DNA of 64,000 bases from Mucilaginibacter sp. OK268. GTDB lineage: Bacteria; Bacteroidota; Bacteroidia; Sphingobacteriales; Sphingobacteriaceae. Where the stretch lies: positions 124,001-188,000 of the forward strand of contig NZ_FNJV01000004.1 in assembly GCF_900103125.1 (NCBI RefSeq), read 5' to 3'. Below are positions 14,723 to 24,142 of the stretch, one piece after another. The notes below the pieces were generated by a model that ran no database searches, was not told where the DNA came from, and was given only the letters and a program-made list of their open reading frames with translations. Each line of letters begins with the position of its first letter. The first letter of the stretch is position 1. The translations under genes and the position numbers were made by a program.

Positions 14723-17700
14723 TTAAAATACTACGTTTACACCTACTGATATATATCTTGGGGTTGGACCATCATTTTGCGGATCCCAAAAATCCCAATG
14801 AGGGGCATATACCGCGGCATTGCTTACGTTAGCATACAATTTTGCACTCTGTATTTTTAAAGGAGTAAGCCAGGATTTTGGAAAGTTATACCCTAATGAA
14901 ACGGTATTCAGCCTGATGAAAGAAGCCTTACGCCATACGTTGACAGTTGTACCGCTGGATCCTGAATTTAAGCGGGCATAATCGTTTATCGGGTTATTGG
15001 GTGTCCAGTAAGGTTGTACATATGATGAAGTCCTGGAAATACTCACCCCGCCCTGGTTATTGATAGCCTGGTTGTACTGCCTAAGTTGCCCCCAGTTGGA
15101 GAGTAGTAAAAAACCAAAATCAAAGTTTTTATAAATATTGAAATCGTTACGTAAAGACCAGGTAAACCTTGGCGATTCATAACCAATGAATTGCTTATCA
15201 TCATCGGTATATTTATATTGGTTGGGGCCGCTGTTAACCAGTTTTTGCAGTTTAAAATCGCCCGGAACGGCGCCGTATTTAGCAGCCTCATCTTTTTCAT
15301 TAACTTGCCAAACACCTAATACTTTATAGTCCCAAACAACATCGATATCCTTACCGATAAACCATCCATTGGCTTTATCGCTGTTTTCAACACGGCTCAC
15401 TGTTCCATCAGCATTGGTTACATCAGCCGCGCCGTATAAATGCACTATTTTATTCCGATTTAGGAAGAAATTAAATGAGCTGCTCCAGTTAAAGTTATTG
15501 CTAACGATGTTTTTACTGGTTAGGTTAAACTCAAAACCCTTATTGTTTACCTGCCCTATGTTGGAGATAACATTAGCAAAACCTGAAACCTGAGGCAGGG
15601 TTCTTTGTACAAGCAAATTGGTGGTTTTTTTGCTGTAAATATCAATAGAGCCGTTTAAGCGACTGTTGAATAATGCGAAATCAATACCGGCATTTAAAGA
15701 TGTGGTGCGTTCCCATCTCAGATCGGCATTGGCCATTCTGCTGATGTAAAGCGCCGAATTTGCTGTTGCAGTGCCTCCCGGAGTAACTGTTGGGTATTTA
15801 TCTGAGGTGATTACCGCAAGCGCCCTGTTGGGGTCAACTGTGCCATTGCCATCCCTGATATCGCGGTTGCCATTAACACCATAGGATAAACGAAGCTTAC
15901 CATAGCTTAACCATTTGTTTGATTTCATGAAATTCTCATCGGTAAATATCCAGCCACCTGCTACTGATGGGAAATTGTCACTGGGATGCTTTTGTCCAAA
16001 TAACGAATATCCATCCCGACGAACAGATACGGTAAGCAAATACCGCTGCATTAAGGTATAGTTGATACGCCCCAGATAAGCATTAGCTGTGGAGTAACGG
16101 TCATCGCTGCTTACTGTAGGTTTATTACCCGCGCCAAGGTTATGAAAACTGAGGTCATCATTAGGACTAAAACCCTCATTGTATTCATAACTATACCATG
16201 ATTGATATTTTTCTGTATTAGCCAGGAAGGTAACGTCAATGTTATGGATATTGTTAAACGTATGGTTCCATTTCAATAAGTTATCTATCTGGTAATTGTA
16301 CCGGTTTTCATTGGAGCGCTGTGCCTGGCCGCCGGGTACAGTTACGTTGGGATTATGCGATGAGTTATGATAAAAAGTGCGGTATGAGTCATAACTGGGC
16401 GTAAAGTTTGTTTGAAAAGTAATACCCAACGGTAATGTTAAGCGGCCATAAATATTGGCAAACAAAGTATTTTGAACGTTCATGCTTTCATCATACTGTG
16501 TATTTAAAAATGGATTCCGGGCATTTAGACCGGCATCATCGGTAGGTATCCTTCTTAAAGTGCCATCAGCGTTATAAAAATCGCCATAAGGAGAATTGTT
16601 GGTTATTTGATTCCAATCGGCTTCTATAGTGTGAGGCCTGTCGATACTGCCGTCACTATTCCTGCCCGGAAGATTACTCTCATCCCTTACAGCATATTGA
16701 GCATTAATACCAACGGTTAAAAAACTGGTGGCTTTACCTTCCAGGTTTAATCTGGCGCGGATGTTACTATAATCCCCGCCGGCAATCAGGTTTTGGTTTT
16801 TAGTGTAGTTTAAAGACATGTAATAATTAACATCCTCGCGCTTACCAGCCATGCTGATGGTATGATCCTGTCTGAAACCATTGCGGAAAACCTTATCAAA
16901 CCAGTCAACAGTTTTGCCGGCGGCATAATTGGCCCTTTCATTAGCTACCAGACCCAATCTGCTTAGCCATTGATCAACCGGATCACCTGTGGCCTTTGTT
17001 AAGGCCATCCATTGATCAACAGTTATGCCTGATGGCAGTTTTCTGGGGTCGGTATACTCATAATCAGGGTTATTTACATTGATGCTCCGCATAACATCTG
17101 CGCGCCAATCTAAAAATCCTTGCGGGCCATATACTTTTTGCTCTTTCTCCAATTGGGCAATACCAAAGTTTGAATTAAGCGTAATGATAGGCGGGCCTGT
17201 TTTTCCTTTCTTGGTAGTAATAGCAACCACACCGGCTGCCGACCGTGAACCGTAAACTGCAAGGGCGCTGGCATCTTTTAGTACGTCTACCGACTCTACG
17301 TCATTAGGGTTAATATCAGCCAGTTGACCATTATAGATAACACCATCCAGCACAATTAATGGTGACGTGTTTCCGGTTAGGGTTGATTTTCCGCGAAGTA
17401 ACAGGTCTCCACCACCCTTGGGCGAAGTATTCATGCTAACCGTAAGTCCGGGAATGTTGCCTTTAAGCACGTCGCCGATACTTGTTGGATTTTCGTTTTC
17501 CAGCTGGGTAGCTTTTATGCTTGATACGGCTCCTGTTACATCCTTTTTTTGACGGGTTCCGTAACCAACTACTACTACCTCGTTCAACTGTTTATTATCT
17601 TCAGTCAAAGTAATGTTGATTTGATTTCGGCCATTTACAGGTTGCTCCTGGCTGGTATACCCAACTATGCTAAACACCAGTGTGGCGTTTGATGGGGCAC

Positions 17701-17884
17701 TGAGGGTGTAATGGCCTTTTACATCGGTAGCAACACCTTTTCCCGTTTCTTTTACTTTAACGGTTACACCGGGTATCGGGCCCTTGTCGTCTTTAACTAT
17801 ACCTGTTACGGATCGATCCTGAGCCAGCGCAAGCGTGCTGCTGGCCAGAAAAAATAAAATGAGGAGAGTAATTCGTTTTCTCAT
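14723..17884 (-). CDS. SusC/RagA-family TonB-dependent outer-membrane transporter
   Basis: A 1053-residue protein. A signal peptide (1-21, ending LAQ) is followed by a carboxypeptidase-D-like domain (~24-100, VTGIVKDDKGPIPGVTVKV), the SusC signature LNEVVVVGYGTRQKKDVTGA, a plug domain (~110-225, with SIGDVLKGNIPGLTV) and a beta-barrel to the C-terminal ISVGVNVVF. It imports large nutrients with energy from TonB-ExbBD. Together with the SusD gene it forms a two-gene unit without anti-sigma/ECF genes or hydrolases. The upstream 950-bp gap likely holds the promoter and leader. The length is normal and the gene is intact. Confidence 0.96.
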   Translation of the reverse strand: MRKRITLLILFFLASSTLALAQDRSVTGIVKDDKGPIPGVTVKVKETGKGVATDVKGHYTLSAPSNATLVFSIVGYTSQEQPVNGRNQINITLTEDNKQLNEVVVVGYGTRQKKDVTGAVSSIKATQLENENPTSIGDVLKGNIPGLTVSMNTSPKGGGDLLLRGKSTLTGNTSPLIVLDGVIYNGQLADINPNDVESVDVLKDASALAVYGSRSAAGVVAITTKKGKTGPPIITLNSNFGIAQLEKEQKVYGPQGFLDWRADVMRSINVNNPDYEYTDPRKLPSGITVDQWMALTKATGDPVDQWLSRLGLVANERANYAAGKTVDWFDKVFRNGFRQDHTISMAGKREDVNYYMSLNYTKNQNLIAGGDYSNIRARLNLEGKATSFLTVGINAQYAVRDESNLPGRNSDGSIDRPHTIEADWNQITNNSPYGDFYNADGTLRRIPTDDAGLNARNPFLNTQYDESMNVQNTLFANIYGRLTLPLGITFQTNFTPSYDSYRTFYHNSSHNPNVTVPGGQAQRSNENRYNYQIDNLLKWNHTFNNIHNIDVTFLANTEKYQSWYSYEYNEGFSPNDDLSFHNLGAGNKPTVSSDDRYSTANAYLGRINYTLMQRYLLTVSVRRDGYSLFGQKHPSDNFPSVAGGWIFTDENFMKSNKWLSYGKLRLSYGVNGNRDIRDGNGTVDPNRALAVITSDKYPTVTPGGTATANSALYISRMANADLRWERTTSLNAGIDFALFNSRLNGSIDIYSKKTTNLLVQRTLPQVSGFANVISNIGQVNNKGFEFNLTSKNIVSNNFNWSSSFNFFLNRNKIVHLYGAADVTNADGTVSRVENSDKANGWFIGKDIDVVWDYKVLGVWQVNEKDEAAKYGAVPGDFKLQKLVNSGPNQYKYTDDDKQFIGYESPRFTWSLRNDFNIYKNFDFGFLLLSNWGQLRQYNQAINNQGGVSISRTSSYVQPYWTPNNPINDYARLNSGSSGTTVNVWRKASFIRLNTVSLGYNFPKSWLTPLKIQSAKLYANVSNAAVYAPHWDFWDPQNDGPTPRYISVGVNVVF

Positions 17885-18842
17885 AATTTTAATAGTATTA
17901 ATTGGTTTATAGTGGTTTGTTTTTGGTTTAAATAGAATAGGCGCACCTTGCCATACAAACAGGCATACAGATCCATCATTAATGAACCTGTGTAGCCTTC
18001 ATGACCGTAAAATTTAATGGATGCAATACAGGAAACTTAAACCGTAGCATGTTAGGTTAAGCCTGTTTTAATATGACAGTATGCAGCAGATACTATCATG
18101 CACAAATGCACGTTGTTACATGACAAAATGTGAGTATTTTTTCTTCATATTTGTATTGCTTATTAAAATTTCGGTTGAATTAGGCAAAAAAGTCCCTGCA
18201 ACATTCAATATTGTTGTTTGGCTAAAAGGGATACGTATTGATTTCGGTAGTGCTGAACCCACTGCCGATTTCTTTTTTTTGGAAGGCCTGATTTATTTTT
18301 TCATTGATCTAAGGTTATGGGTTAATGGATGCCGCTTTTATTCCACCTGTAAGGTAATGCCCAAACAGTATTCACGTTTTCGCAGGACAATGAAATTTGC
18401 AGGTTTATAAAGCAGTTTTATGGTTAATAATTAAGCCGTTTTTATAATTAATTAAAGCGCTTCTTATTATTTGTAATTGGCAAAATACTAAACTGTATTT
18501 ACCAAAAATATCCCGGGAGATCAGGTTTTCATAAGTTTTAGCTGTTTTTATTTACGATAACGTTTTCGTTAAAAAACATTGGTTGTGTGTTATTAATAAG
18601 TGTGAAATGCACAGATAAATAAATAGTTAGCTTGTTTTTCTTCAATAAACAGATCTTTTCAACCTCTATTGTTAAAAGGTTTTATCATTACAACTAGCTA
18701 GTGGGTATATTTTAATAATGAGATATGCAAATATTTAGTCGTTAACGCTTTTAATATAATACTCTTAAAAGTCGCCAATGACTAAATTGGGTACTGTACA
18801 CAGATTAAAGAATTTAATAGCACGTGTACCTCTGGTTACCTG
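17885..18842. other. 958-bp intergenic region upstream of SusC
   Basis: The region is AT-rich with no convincing gene. An open frame at 18081-18410 gives a 109-residue translation full of aromatic and Cys residues that does not look like a real protein. The susC promoter should lie within the first few hundred bases. I could not point to one clear -33/-7 pair on the minus strand. Confidence 0.5.
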
Positions 18843-19370
18843 TTAAGTAGCCATAATGGTTTTTTTGCTTACAAGTTTAAGCAATGCAAAGGTTATTAAG
18901 CCTGCAGTTACGCCAGCAACTATGGCAAGTGATATGCTGCCATATAGATATTGTTCCAGATGGAGGCTGATCGATTTTAAGGAGATATTTCCATTAAAGG
19001 GGATTTCGATATTTTTTTCACCCATCCAATAGCCACCGGCTTTATAACTTAAAAATATTACCGCCGGTATTAAGGGGGCAAAACTGATGTGTGCAGCTAA
19101 AATAACAAGCGCCTTATTCAACTTTAATAACATAGCTAATGAAAACGCTACGATCAGCTGAAAGCCCCATATAGGTACTATTCCCATAAATACACCAAAA
19201 CCAATGGATAGGGCTTTAAGCTGCGCTGATTGATCTGGATTAAACAAATGGGTTTTTATAAACTGCCTGCCCCTTTCTTTGCTGAAAAAAGTTTTGAAAA
19301 AATAGCCTGGATTAGTACATGCTGCTTTTAGCTTTTGAATCCCTGCTTTTATTTTTTCTGAACTATTCAT
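18843..19370 (-). CDS. DUF2062 family inner-membrane protein
   Basis: I chose the ATG at 19370 (MNSSEKIKAGI) over the upstream start at 19406, because the extra 12 residues are atypical. That gives 175 residues. The family motif follows a soluble helix (FFKTFFSKERGRQFIKTHLF): residues ~45-75 have GFGVFMGIVPIWGFQLIVA, then LLKLNKALVILAAHIS with a conserved Pro-rich turn, and a last membrane helix before KLVSKK. Four hydrophobic segments are seen. DUF2062 proteins are inner-membrane proteins of unknown function, sometimes fused to glycosyltransferases. The gene is isolated here. Confidence 0.85.
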   Translation of the reverse strand: MNSSEKIKAGIQKLKAACTNPGYFFKTFFSKERGRQFIKTHLFNPDQSAQLKALSIGFGVFMGIVPIWGFQLIVAFSLAMLLKLNKALVILAAHISFAPLIPAVIFLSYKAGGYWMGEKNIEIPFNGNISLKSISLHLEQYLYGSISLAIVAGVTAGLITFALLKLVSKKTIMAT

Positions 19371-19848
19371 GGTATTTGATCCATATACGACAACCGACCC
19401 GGGCAAAGTTTTGAAATGGTTAGTATAAAACTTATTACAAATTTACCCTTAGCAACATTAACAGACTTTTAAGTTTTTAATAAGTAACTACTTCATATTG
19501 CAACGGCGGCAAAGGTAAATATCTTTACAATACCTTAGTTACCACGTTTTAATTTGTTTGCGCCAAAGCGGTAAATATTGACCATGCACTTAAAATTGAT
19601 GTCTTATTGATAGAGCCAATAGCTATTATGCACATTATAAGCTCAATGCATATTAAATTTTTATTAAAAAATTAGTCTACTAATTCTATAGTGCATATAT
19701 TTGTAACAATTGTTATTATCGATCTAACCAATTAGTTCTTTATGGTAAATAATGAGGTCAGTCAACAAAAAAGAGGCAGCCTTCGGCTTTCTCTTTTTTT
19801 ATTTCAGGGCCTTTGTCCTTTACTATTATAAAATATGATCAGAAATTT
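19371..19848. other. Intergenic region upstream of the DUF2062 gene
   Basis: The stretch is AT-rich and has no gene. Near its left end it holds the terminator of the recO unit (19766-19801). A palindromic AATTAGTCTACTAATT occurs near 19670-19686, of unknown meaning. Confidence 0.5.
19766..19801 (-). terminator. Terminator after recO
   Basis: AAAAAAGAG and CTCTTTTTT flank an inner AGCC-TTC-GGCT hairpin with a two-base internal mismatch. On the minus strand the T run follows the stem, so it suits the recO transcript. Confidence 0.7.
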
Positions 19849-20574
19849 TCAGGACAGTACTTCCTCCAACACATCGGCAGAGCGTATATTGCCGAATCCC
19901 TCTATATGCAACGCGTAATACTCCAATAGCTTCTGGATCAGGTACCGGCGTTCGTCATTACTCCATTTTAACTGTTGTATATTTTCAAAACTGCATTGCA
20001 AAAGCAGGTGAAAATTTTGCGTGTGCGGCGGCGACAAGTACAGTAAGCTATCGGGTTTATAGTTGCTGAATGTACCGTTCTTCATGTCAAAATAATCGGC
20101 CTGGCCAGCTTGGTATCTATCTGGGTAAAAACCAAGGTAACGGGTAAGCTGAACTAAAAACAGCAAATGAAAGTTAGCCACACTTCCGGTTTGATGGTCG
20201 AGCCACTCTATAGCGCTGAATACAAAATCAAACAAATTTTCATCAGCCGATTGCTGCTTTACGGCTTTATACAGCACTTCGTTCAGAAACATAGCGATGC
20301 AGCTTTTGATCACATCATAAGGGATGCTTTGCAACACCGGCGAATTTTTAAGTTCGGAGATGCGCTGTACGCTGCCTGTATTTTTATGATAAACAACCAG
20401 GTCAAGCAGGTGCAGGGGTTGCAGCATATTGCGCCCTATTTTGGCCCTGGGCTTTTTTGCACCGTTAATGATGTATGATTGCAGGCCAAATTTTTCGGTG
20501 AAGAGCTGTACAATAACACTGCTTTCGCCATAGTCGGTTGCTTTAAATACAATACCACGGGTTTTATGAAGCAT
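19849..20574 (-). CDS. recO: DNA repair protein RecO
   Basis: The ATG at 20574 gives a 241-residue protein beginning MLHKTRGIVFKATDYGESSV, the classic RecO start; the longer frame from 20631 would overlap the upstream gene. The N-terminal OB-fold spans ~1-80 (VQLFTEKFGLQSYIINGAKK) and the rest is the helical RecO_C domain (LFDFVFSAIEWLD... LLFLVQLTRYLGFYP). RecO anneals SSB-coated DNA and helps RecR load RecA in gap repair. The zinc-finger cysteines present in some RecO proteins are absent. The start lies 1 bp after the dgkA stop, indicating co-transcription. Confidence 0.95.
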   Translation of the reverse strand: MLHKTRGIVFKATDYGESSVIVQLFTEKFGLQSYIINGAKKPRAKIGRNMLQPLHLLDLVVYHKNTGSVQRISELKNSPVLQSIPYDVIKSCIAMFLNEVLYKAVKQQSADENLFDFVFSAIEWLDHQTGSVANFHLLFLVQLTRYLGFYPDRYQAGQADYFDMKNGTFSNYKPDSLLYLSPPHTQNFHLLLQCSFENIQQLKWSNDERRYLIQKLLEYYALHIEGFGNIRSADVLEEVLS

Positions 20575-20575
20575 G

Positions 20576-20932
20576 TTATACCAGTAAAATAAGTTTAGGT
20601 ATAAAAATGATACCGCCGGTAACCAGCGCAAACACCGCGGCCACCACCACCGCGCCGGCGCTCACATCCTTAACATGACCGGCTTTGATGTTGTATGTAG
20701 GCGAAACCAGGTCGGTGAGGGTTTCAATGGCGGTGTTGATGAGTTCGGTTACCAGCACCAGGGTGATACTGAGCGCCATCCATTGCCATTCGGCAGCGGA
20801 AAGGTGCAGGGCGATACCCAGGCCAATGGTAATAACACTTGCTACCAGGTGTATCCGGAAGTTGGGCTGGGTACTGGTGGCATATTGCAAACCTTTAAAG
20901 GCAAAACCAAAACTGCGTATCAGTCTTCTCAT
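20576..20932 (-). CDS. dgkA: Diacylglycerol/undecaprenol kinase family protein
   Basis: The ATG at 20932 gives MRRLIRSFGFAFKGLQYA, the usual start; an upstream in-frame start at 20980 adds 16 atypical residues. The protein has 118 residues and three membrane helices. The family's active-site residues are visible: Glu of TELINTAIETLTD and the KDVSAGAV motif near residue 90. Members phosphorylate diacylglycerol or, in Gram-positive relatives, undecaprenol; the form without extension seen here fits the undecaprenol-kinase-like group. recO follows directly. Confidence 0.92.
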   Translation of the reverse strand: MRRLIRSFGFAFKGLQYATSTQPNFRIHLVASVITIGLGIALHLSAAEWQWMALSITLVLVTELINTAIETLTDLVSPTYNIKAGHVKDVSAGAVVVAAVFALVTGGIIFIPKLILLV

Positions 20933-21343
20933 ATACAAAAATACATTGTTATTGGCATTTATGGATTTTGGTAAGCCCAAAACTTTTTAAAGCTTAAATT
21001 TTAACACTTTTTTGCCCAAAAAGAGGGTGAAATTGGGTCAAAAACTGCCGAAAACTCATCCAAAACCATCCATTTTAACACTTTTTAACAAATTTTTGAT
21101 GAGTTTCAAAAGGTTTAAAAAGTATTAATTTATTGATATTCAATTATATGAGTAAAAAATAGCTGTTTTTTGGACCTTTTATCCCCTTAACACAACGGCC
21201 CGGTTTTCCTTTTTACAGAAAACCGGGCCGTTGTATACATACAAATATACTGATAATTATTGATTGATTGAATTAGTGAATTAGTGATTTTTGGCTGCTA
21301 TAATTGCAGGTTTCTGGATAACAGGGGCAGGAGCGTGTGGGGT
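20933..21343. other. Intergenic region upstream of dgkA
   Basis: The stretch contains a strong hairpin (21192-21234) and an AT-rich part with repeated ACTTTTT-like words. No gene is seen. It probably holds the dgkA-recO promoter and the end of the response-regulator transcript. Confidence 0.5.
21192..21234 (-). terminator. 16-bp perfect hairpin downstream of the LytTR gene
   Basis: ACAACGGCCCGGTTTT and AAAACCGGGCCGTTGT pair perfectly around 11 bases. No T run follows directly on the minus strand, so termination efficiency is uncertain, but the position after the response regulator fits a transcript end. Confidence 0.65.
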
Positions 21344-22030
21344 TCAGCCAAGTTCCTGAAGGCACTGGGCATAAGTGGCGCCGATGGGGATGCTATGGCT
21401 GCCGATGTTTACTTGTAAGCGGTCGAACCTGCTTACCTTATTGCAGGCGATAATAAAGGCCCGGTGGGTACGGATAAACTTTTTGGCGGGTAACAATAAC
21501 AACATATCGCTTATGGCTACCCGGGTGCTTAATGAGCGGTTGCCCTCCAGGTGGATACGGGTGTAGTTACCGGCAGCTTCAATAAATAATATATCGTTCA
21601 GTTCAACTTTAATTTGCTCATAGCCGTCTTTGATAAATATGGAGCTTATTTCTTCGCCGGCATCAGGTTTATTGCGTAAGGTGAACAGTTCATGTGCTTT
21701 GTTGCAGGCTTTCAAAAAACGCGGCAGTGAAAACGGTTTTAACAGGTAATCCACAGCATCAAGCTCAAAGCTTTTTACGGCGTGTTCCGAATAAGCTGTG
21801 GTAAAAATTACCATGGGCGGATTGTTGATGCTGTTCAAAAAATCAAGACCGCTGATGTCGGGCATTTTAATGTCCAGGAACATCAGGTCGGTTTTGTTTT
21901 GCCTCAGATAAGCCAGGGCCTCAAACGCGTTGGTAAATACAGCCTTTAACTCTACAAAGGGCACTTTGGCCGCGTGTGCCTGCACAATATTAAGCGCTAT
22001 GGGTTCATCATCAATGGCAATGGCTATCAT
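21344..22030 (-). CDS. LytTR-family response regulator
   Basis: A 228-residue protein. Receiver domain ~1-115: acidic D7/D8, phospho-acceptor D53 in FLDIKMPDISG, Thr in TTAYSEHAV and Lys in LLKPFS. The LytTR DNA-binding domain spans ~130-228 (IFIKDGYEQIKVELNDILFI, FIRTHRAFIIACNKV). Such regulators bind imperfect direct repeats upstream of target genes. The histidine kinase gene at 22245 lies just upstream on the same strand, making the usual pair, but a ~210-bp palindromic element sits between them. Confidence 0.95.
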   Translation of the reverse strand: MIAIAIDDEPIALNIVQAHAAKVPFVELKAVFTNAFEALAYLRQNKTDLMFLDIKMPDISGLDFLNSINNPPMVIFTTAYSEHAVKSFELDAVDYLLKPFSLPRFLKACNKAHELFTLRNKPDAGEEISSIFIKDGYEQIKVELNDILFIEAAGNYTRIHLEGNRSLSTRVAISDMLLLLPAKKFIRTHRAFIIACNKVSRFDRLQVNIGSHSIPIGATYAQCLQELG

Positions 22031-22040
22031 TCCTTAAATG

Positions 22041-22252
22041 TAATTAATTAGTGTGAGTTATGCTAAGCTCTTATCCGCGCAATCGACTCACCCCGACATC
22101 GCTGCGCTCGTCACCCCTCTCTCCGCTTCGCGCATAGAGGGGTTTTTATTTTTTTCTTTACCCTCTTTGCGGCGAAGCCGGAGAGAGGGCGGTCCAGCGA
22201 AGCGTAGACCGGGTGAGTCAACTATGCGATATCCCGAACTCACATTAATTAT
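22041..22252. repeat. ~210-bp palindromic element between kinase and regulator genes
   Basis: Outer arms GTGTGAGTT (22051-22059) and AACTCAC (about 22237-22243) extend into TAATTAAT/ATTAATTA. Inner arms GACTCACCCCG (22085-) and CGGGTGAGTC (-22219) continue into a CCCTCTCTCCG-type stem. The element is MITE- or REP-like and overlaps the last codon of the kinase gene. A related CTCACCCCGGCCCTCTCC hairpin occurs at 31318-31410. Confidence 0.75.
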
Positions 22253-23687
22253 CCAATTGCAAGGTAAGATGAACAAAAAATTCCGCGGCGTTTTGACGGA
22301 TAACCAGCTCGTGTTTGCCGGGGTATAGCAGCGTTAACCGCTGTTTTACATTTTCGAGCCCGATGCCGCTTTGCCCTTTTTCGGGATCGTTATCCGGTTT
22401 AATGTGGATACTGTTATGCACATCAAAATAAAGGGTGTTGCCGCTGGTATTCAGGGTAACTTTAATATGTGATGGACTGATGAGGCTAATACCGTGTTTA
22501 AAAGCGTTCTCAACAAATGGGATAAGCAGCATGGGGGTTATTATCAGATCGGAGGTAATGTCTTCTATCTGTGTTTCGATAACGATATCGGATGATGCCG
22601 ATGTACGCAATTTTTGCAGCAGGATATAATTCTTCAGATAGTCGGTATCCCGCGATAAAGCGATTTTATCCTGTATGTTCTCCTGCAGCATAAAACGCAT
22701 CATATCACCCAGCTTTTGAATCCCCTCGCCGGTGCGCTCGGCGTTTTCCTGTAGCGCGGTTCCGTATAGGGTATTGAGGGCGTTAAATAAAAAGTGTGGG
22801 TTTATTTGTGATTTTAAAAAATTAAGACTGGCATCTGATTTACCCAGTTCTGTTTTCAGTGTTTTGATCTCTTCGTCCTTTTTGGCATGACGGCTTTTGT
22901 AAATACTCCATGAAAAAGGGGCTACGAGTATGAGCTGGGCAAAAAAATTACCAATCACAATAATGGCTATCTGGTTTTCGTCGGTATTGGCCTGGATGGA
23001 GAATGCATGTGATGTTGGCCCTAACAACCGGCTGCCGCCTTTAAAACAAAAACCCAGTATCAACAGAATCACGCATGACAGCAGCGTTAAGCCCATCATG
23101 CGCCCATAGTAACGTACATAGCTCTTTTTGGGTAAAAATGTAACCGGGAGCAAGTGGTGTACCGAGTACAAATAAACAATGATCATGGCCGGAACGGTAA
23201 ACGCGATAAAAAATTTAACCCCTTCGGGTAGCCCTAAATAAAGCGCGGCCACAATGAGCAGTATCCAGGAAGCGGTAAGTAATGTTGATTCATAATAGAG
23301 GGCGTTTGCAGTGTTCCGGGTGTCGCGGTTAAAAAACACCAATAACAGCTTGATGGCCAGCAGCGTGGCGAAATATAGGTTGATGATGCCCAGCGTAGTG
23401 CAGACATACATGAAAATTAAAATAAATAAAGTGCCACCCGCTGAAGTATGCGTTTGATTTTCAAACGCGGGTACCATATAAAAGCAAATAAAGCCATAGC
23501 AAATAAACACAACTATATGGTTAAACAACACGGGCGCCATGATGCCCACAAAATAGGTATGATTGATATCGTTAAGACGTATCTCGTCAATAACCGATAA
23601 AATGAGTGACAGCACCAGGCAGCCGGTAACTATCCAGAATTCAATGAGGGCGAAGCCTTTTAATTTTATATTCAGTTGCTTGTACAT
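22245..23687 (-). CDS. LytS-like sensor histidine kinase (His_kinase family)
   Basis: A 480-residue protein. The N-terminal ~260 residues hold about seven hydrophobic segments, a membrane sensor of unknown ligand. A short coiled coil (~265-285) leads to the His_kinase domain, whose phospho-acceptor is the His of LKSQINPHFLFNALNTLYG. The ATPase part has N-box-like FVENAFKHGI and G-box GIGLENVKQRL. It phosphorylates the LytTR regulator encoded next (21344-22030). Upstream lies the gap with tandem repeats (23775-23964). Confidence 0.93.
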   Translation of the reverse strand: MYKQLNIKLKGFALIEFWIVTGCLVLSLILSVIDEIRLNDINHTYFVGIMAPVLFNHIVVFICYGFICFYMVPAFENQTHTSAGGTLFILIFMYVCTTLGIINLYFATLLAIKLLLVFFNRDTRNTANALYYESTLLTASWILLIVAALYLGLPEGVKFFIAFTVPAMIIVYLYSVHHLLPVTFLPKKSYVRYYGRMMGLTLLSCVILLILGFCFKGGSRLLGPTSHAFSIQANTDENQIAIIVIGNFFAQLILVAPFSWSIYKSRHAKKDEEIKTLKTELGKSDASLNFLKSQINPHFLFNALNTLYGTALQENAERTGEGIQKLGDMMRFMLQENIQDKIALSRDTDYLKNYILLQKLRTSASSDIVIETQIEDITSDLIITPMLLIPFVENAFKHGISLISPSHIKVTLNTSGNTLYFDVHNSIHIKPDNDPEKGQSGIGLENVKQRLTLLYPGKHELVIRQNAAEFFVHLTLQLDN

Positions 23688-23774
23688 GATAAGTTAGATT
23701 TTTGAACGGTTGGTTTACAGCTACAATAGTACAAAAGCCAGCCGACGTTAAAATTGAAATGTGACAAACCCATC

Positions 23775-23964
23775 AAAAAATGTGACGAATAATAAAATTA
23801 GCGGTTTTAATGTATCGGGAAGTTATTTAGGGGTGGTGCGGTGATAACACCGACCACAGGCTAAAAAAAATGTGACGAATAATAAAAGCAGCGGTTTTAA
23901 CGGGTTGGGATGTCGCGGTAGCGGGGGATTTAGTGGTGCGGTGATAACACCAACCACAGGCTAA
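23775..23964 (+). repeat. Two tandem ~90-100-bp repeat units upstream of the AbiTii gene
   Basis: Unit 1 (23775-23863) and unit 2 (about 23866-23964) both run AAAATGTGACGAATAATAAA, GCGGTTTTAA, then GGTGCGGTGATAACACC and CCACAGGCTA. A shorter, diverged copy (GTGATGATAACATCAATCAT and AGGATAAATG) lies at about 25098-25140, after the AbiTii gene. Confidence 0.8.
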
Positions 23965-24047
23965 ATGAACAAATCTAGTACAAGTTAACCATGCACTAAA
24001 TTATTGGGCGGGTTCAAAGTCTGTTCCTAAATAAAATTATCAATGCG

Positions 24048-24074
24048 ATGATAAAGATATTCTATCTTTATCAT
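24048..24074. promoter_or_regulatory. Perfect 12-bp-arm palindrome upstream of the AbiTii gene, candidate operator
   Basis: ATGATAAAGATA and TATCTTTATCAT are exact inverse repeats with a TTC spacer, 68 bp before the ATG at 24143. The size and symmetry fit a dimeric repressor site; no cognate regulator is identified. Confidence 0.55.
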
Positions 24075-24142
24075 GTGCTGTAAAATTAACAACTCAGCCA
24101 GTTAACCCCAGATATAACCTAATAACCAATCACCACGATTCA

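Larger units (their letters stand above)
23688..24142. other. 455-bp divergent intergenic region with tandem repeat and palindrome
   Basis: The region lies between the kinase gene (minus) and the AbiTii gene (plus). It contains the ~97-bp tandem repeat (23775-23964) and the 12-bp-arm palindrome (24048-24074), listed separately. No gene is seen. Confidence 0.6.

Noticed and set aside
12836..17884. Full polysaccharide utilization locus around the SusC/SusD pair
   Set aside because: No glycoside hydrolase, polysaccharide lyase or hybrid regulator is in the unit; the GDPD gene is convergent and has its own terminator.
18081..18410. 109-codon open frame in the gap upstream of susC
   Set aside because: The translation is rich in aromatic residues and cysteines with no domain-like pattern, and AT-rich DNA readily gives such frames. 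No promoter or start context supports it.
22053..22328. Open frames on both strands within 22053-22328
   Set aside because: They translate the palindromic element between the kinase and regulator genes and have no protein-like character.
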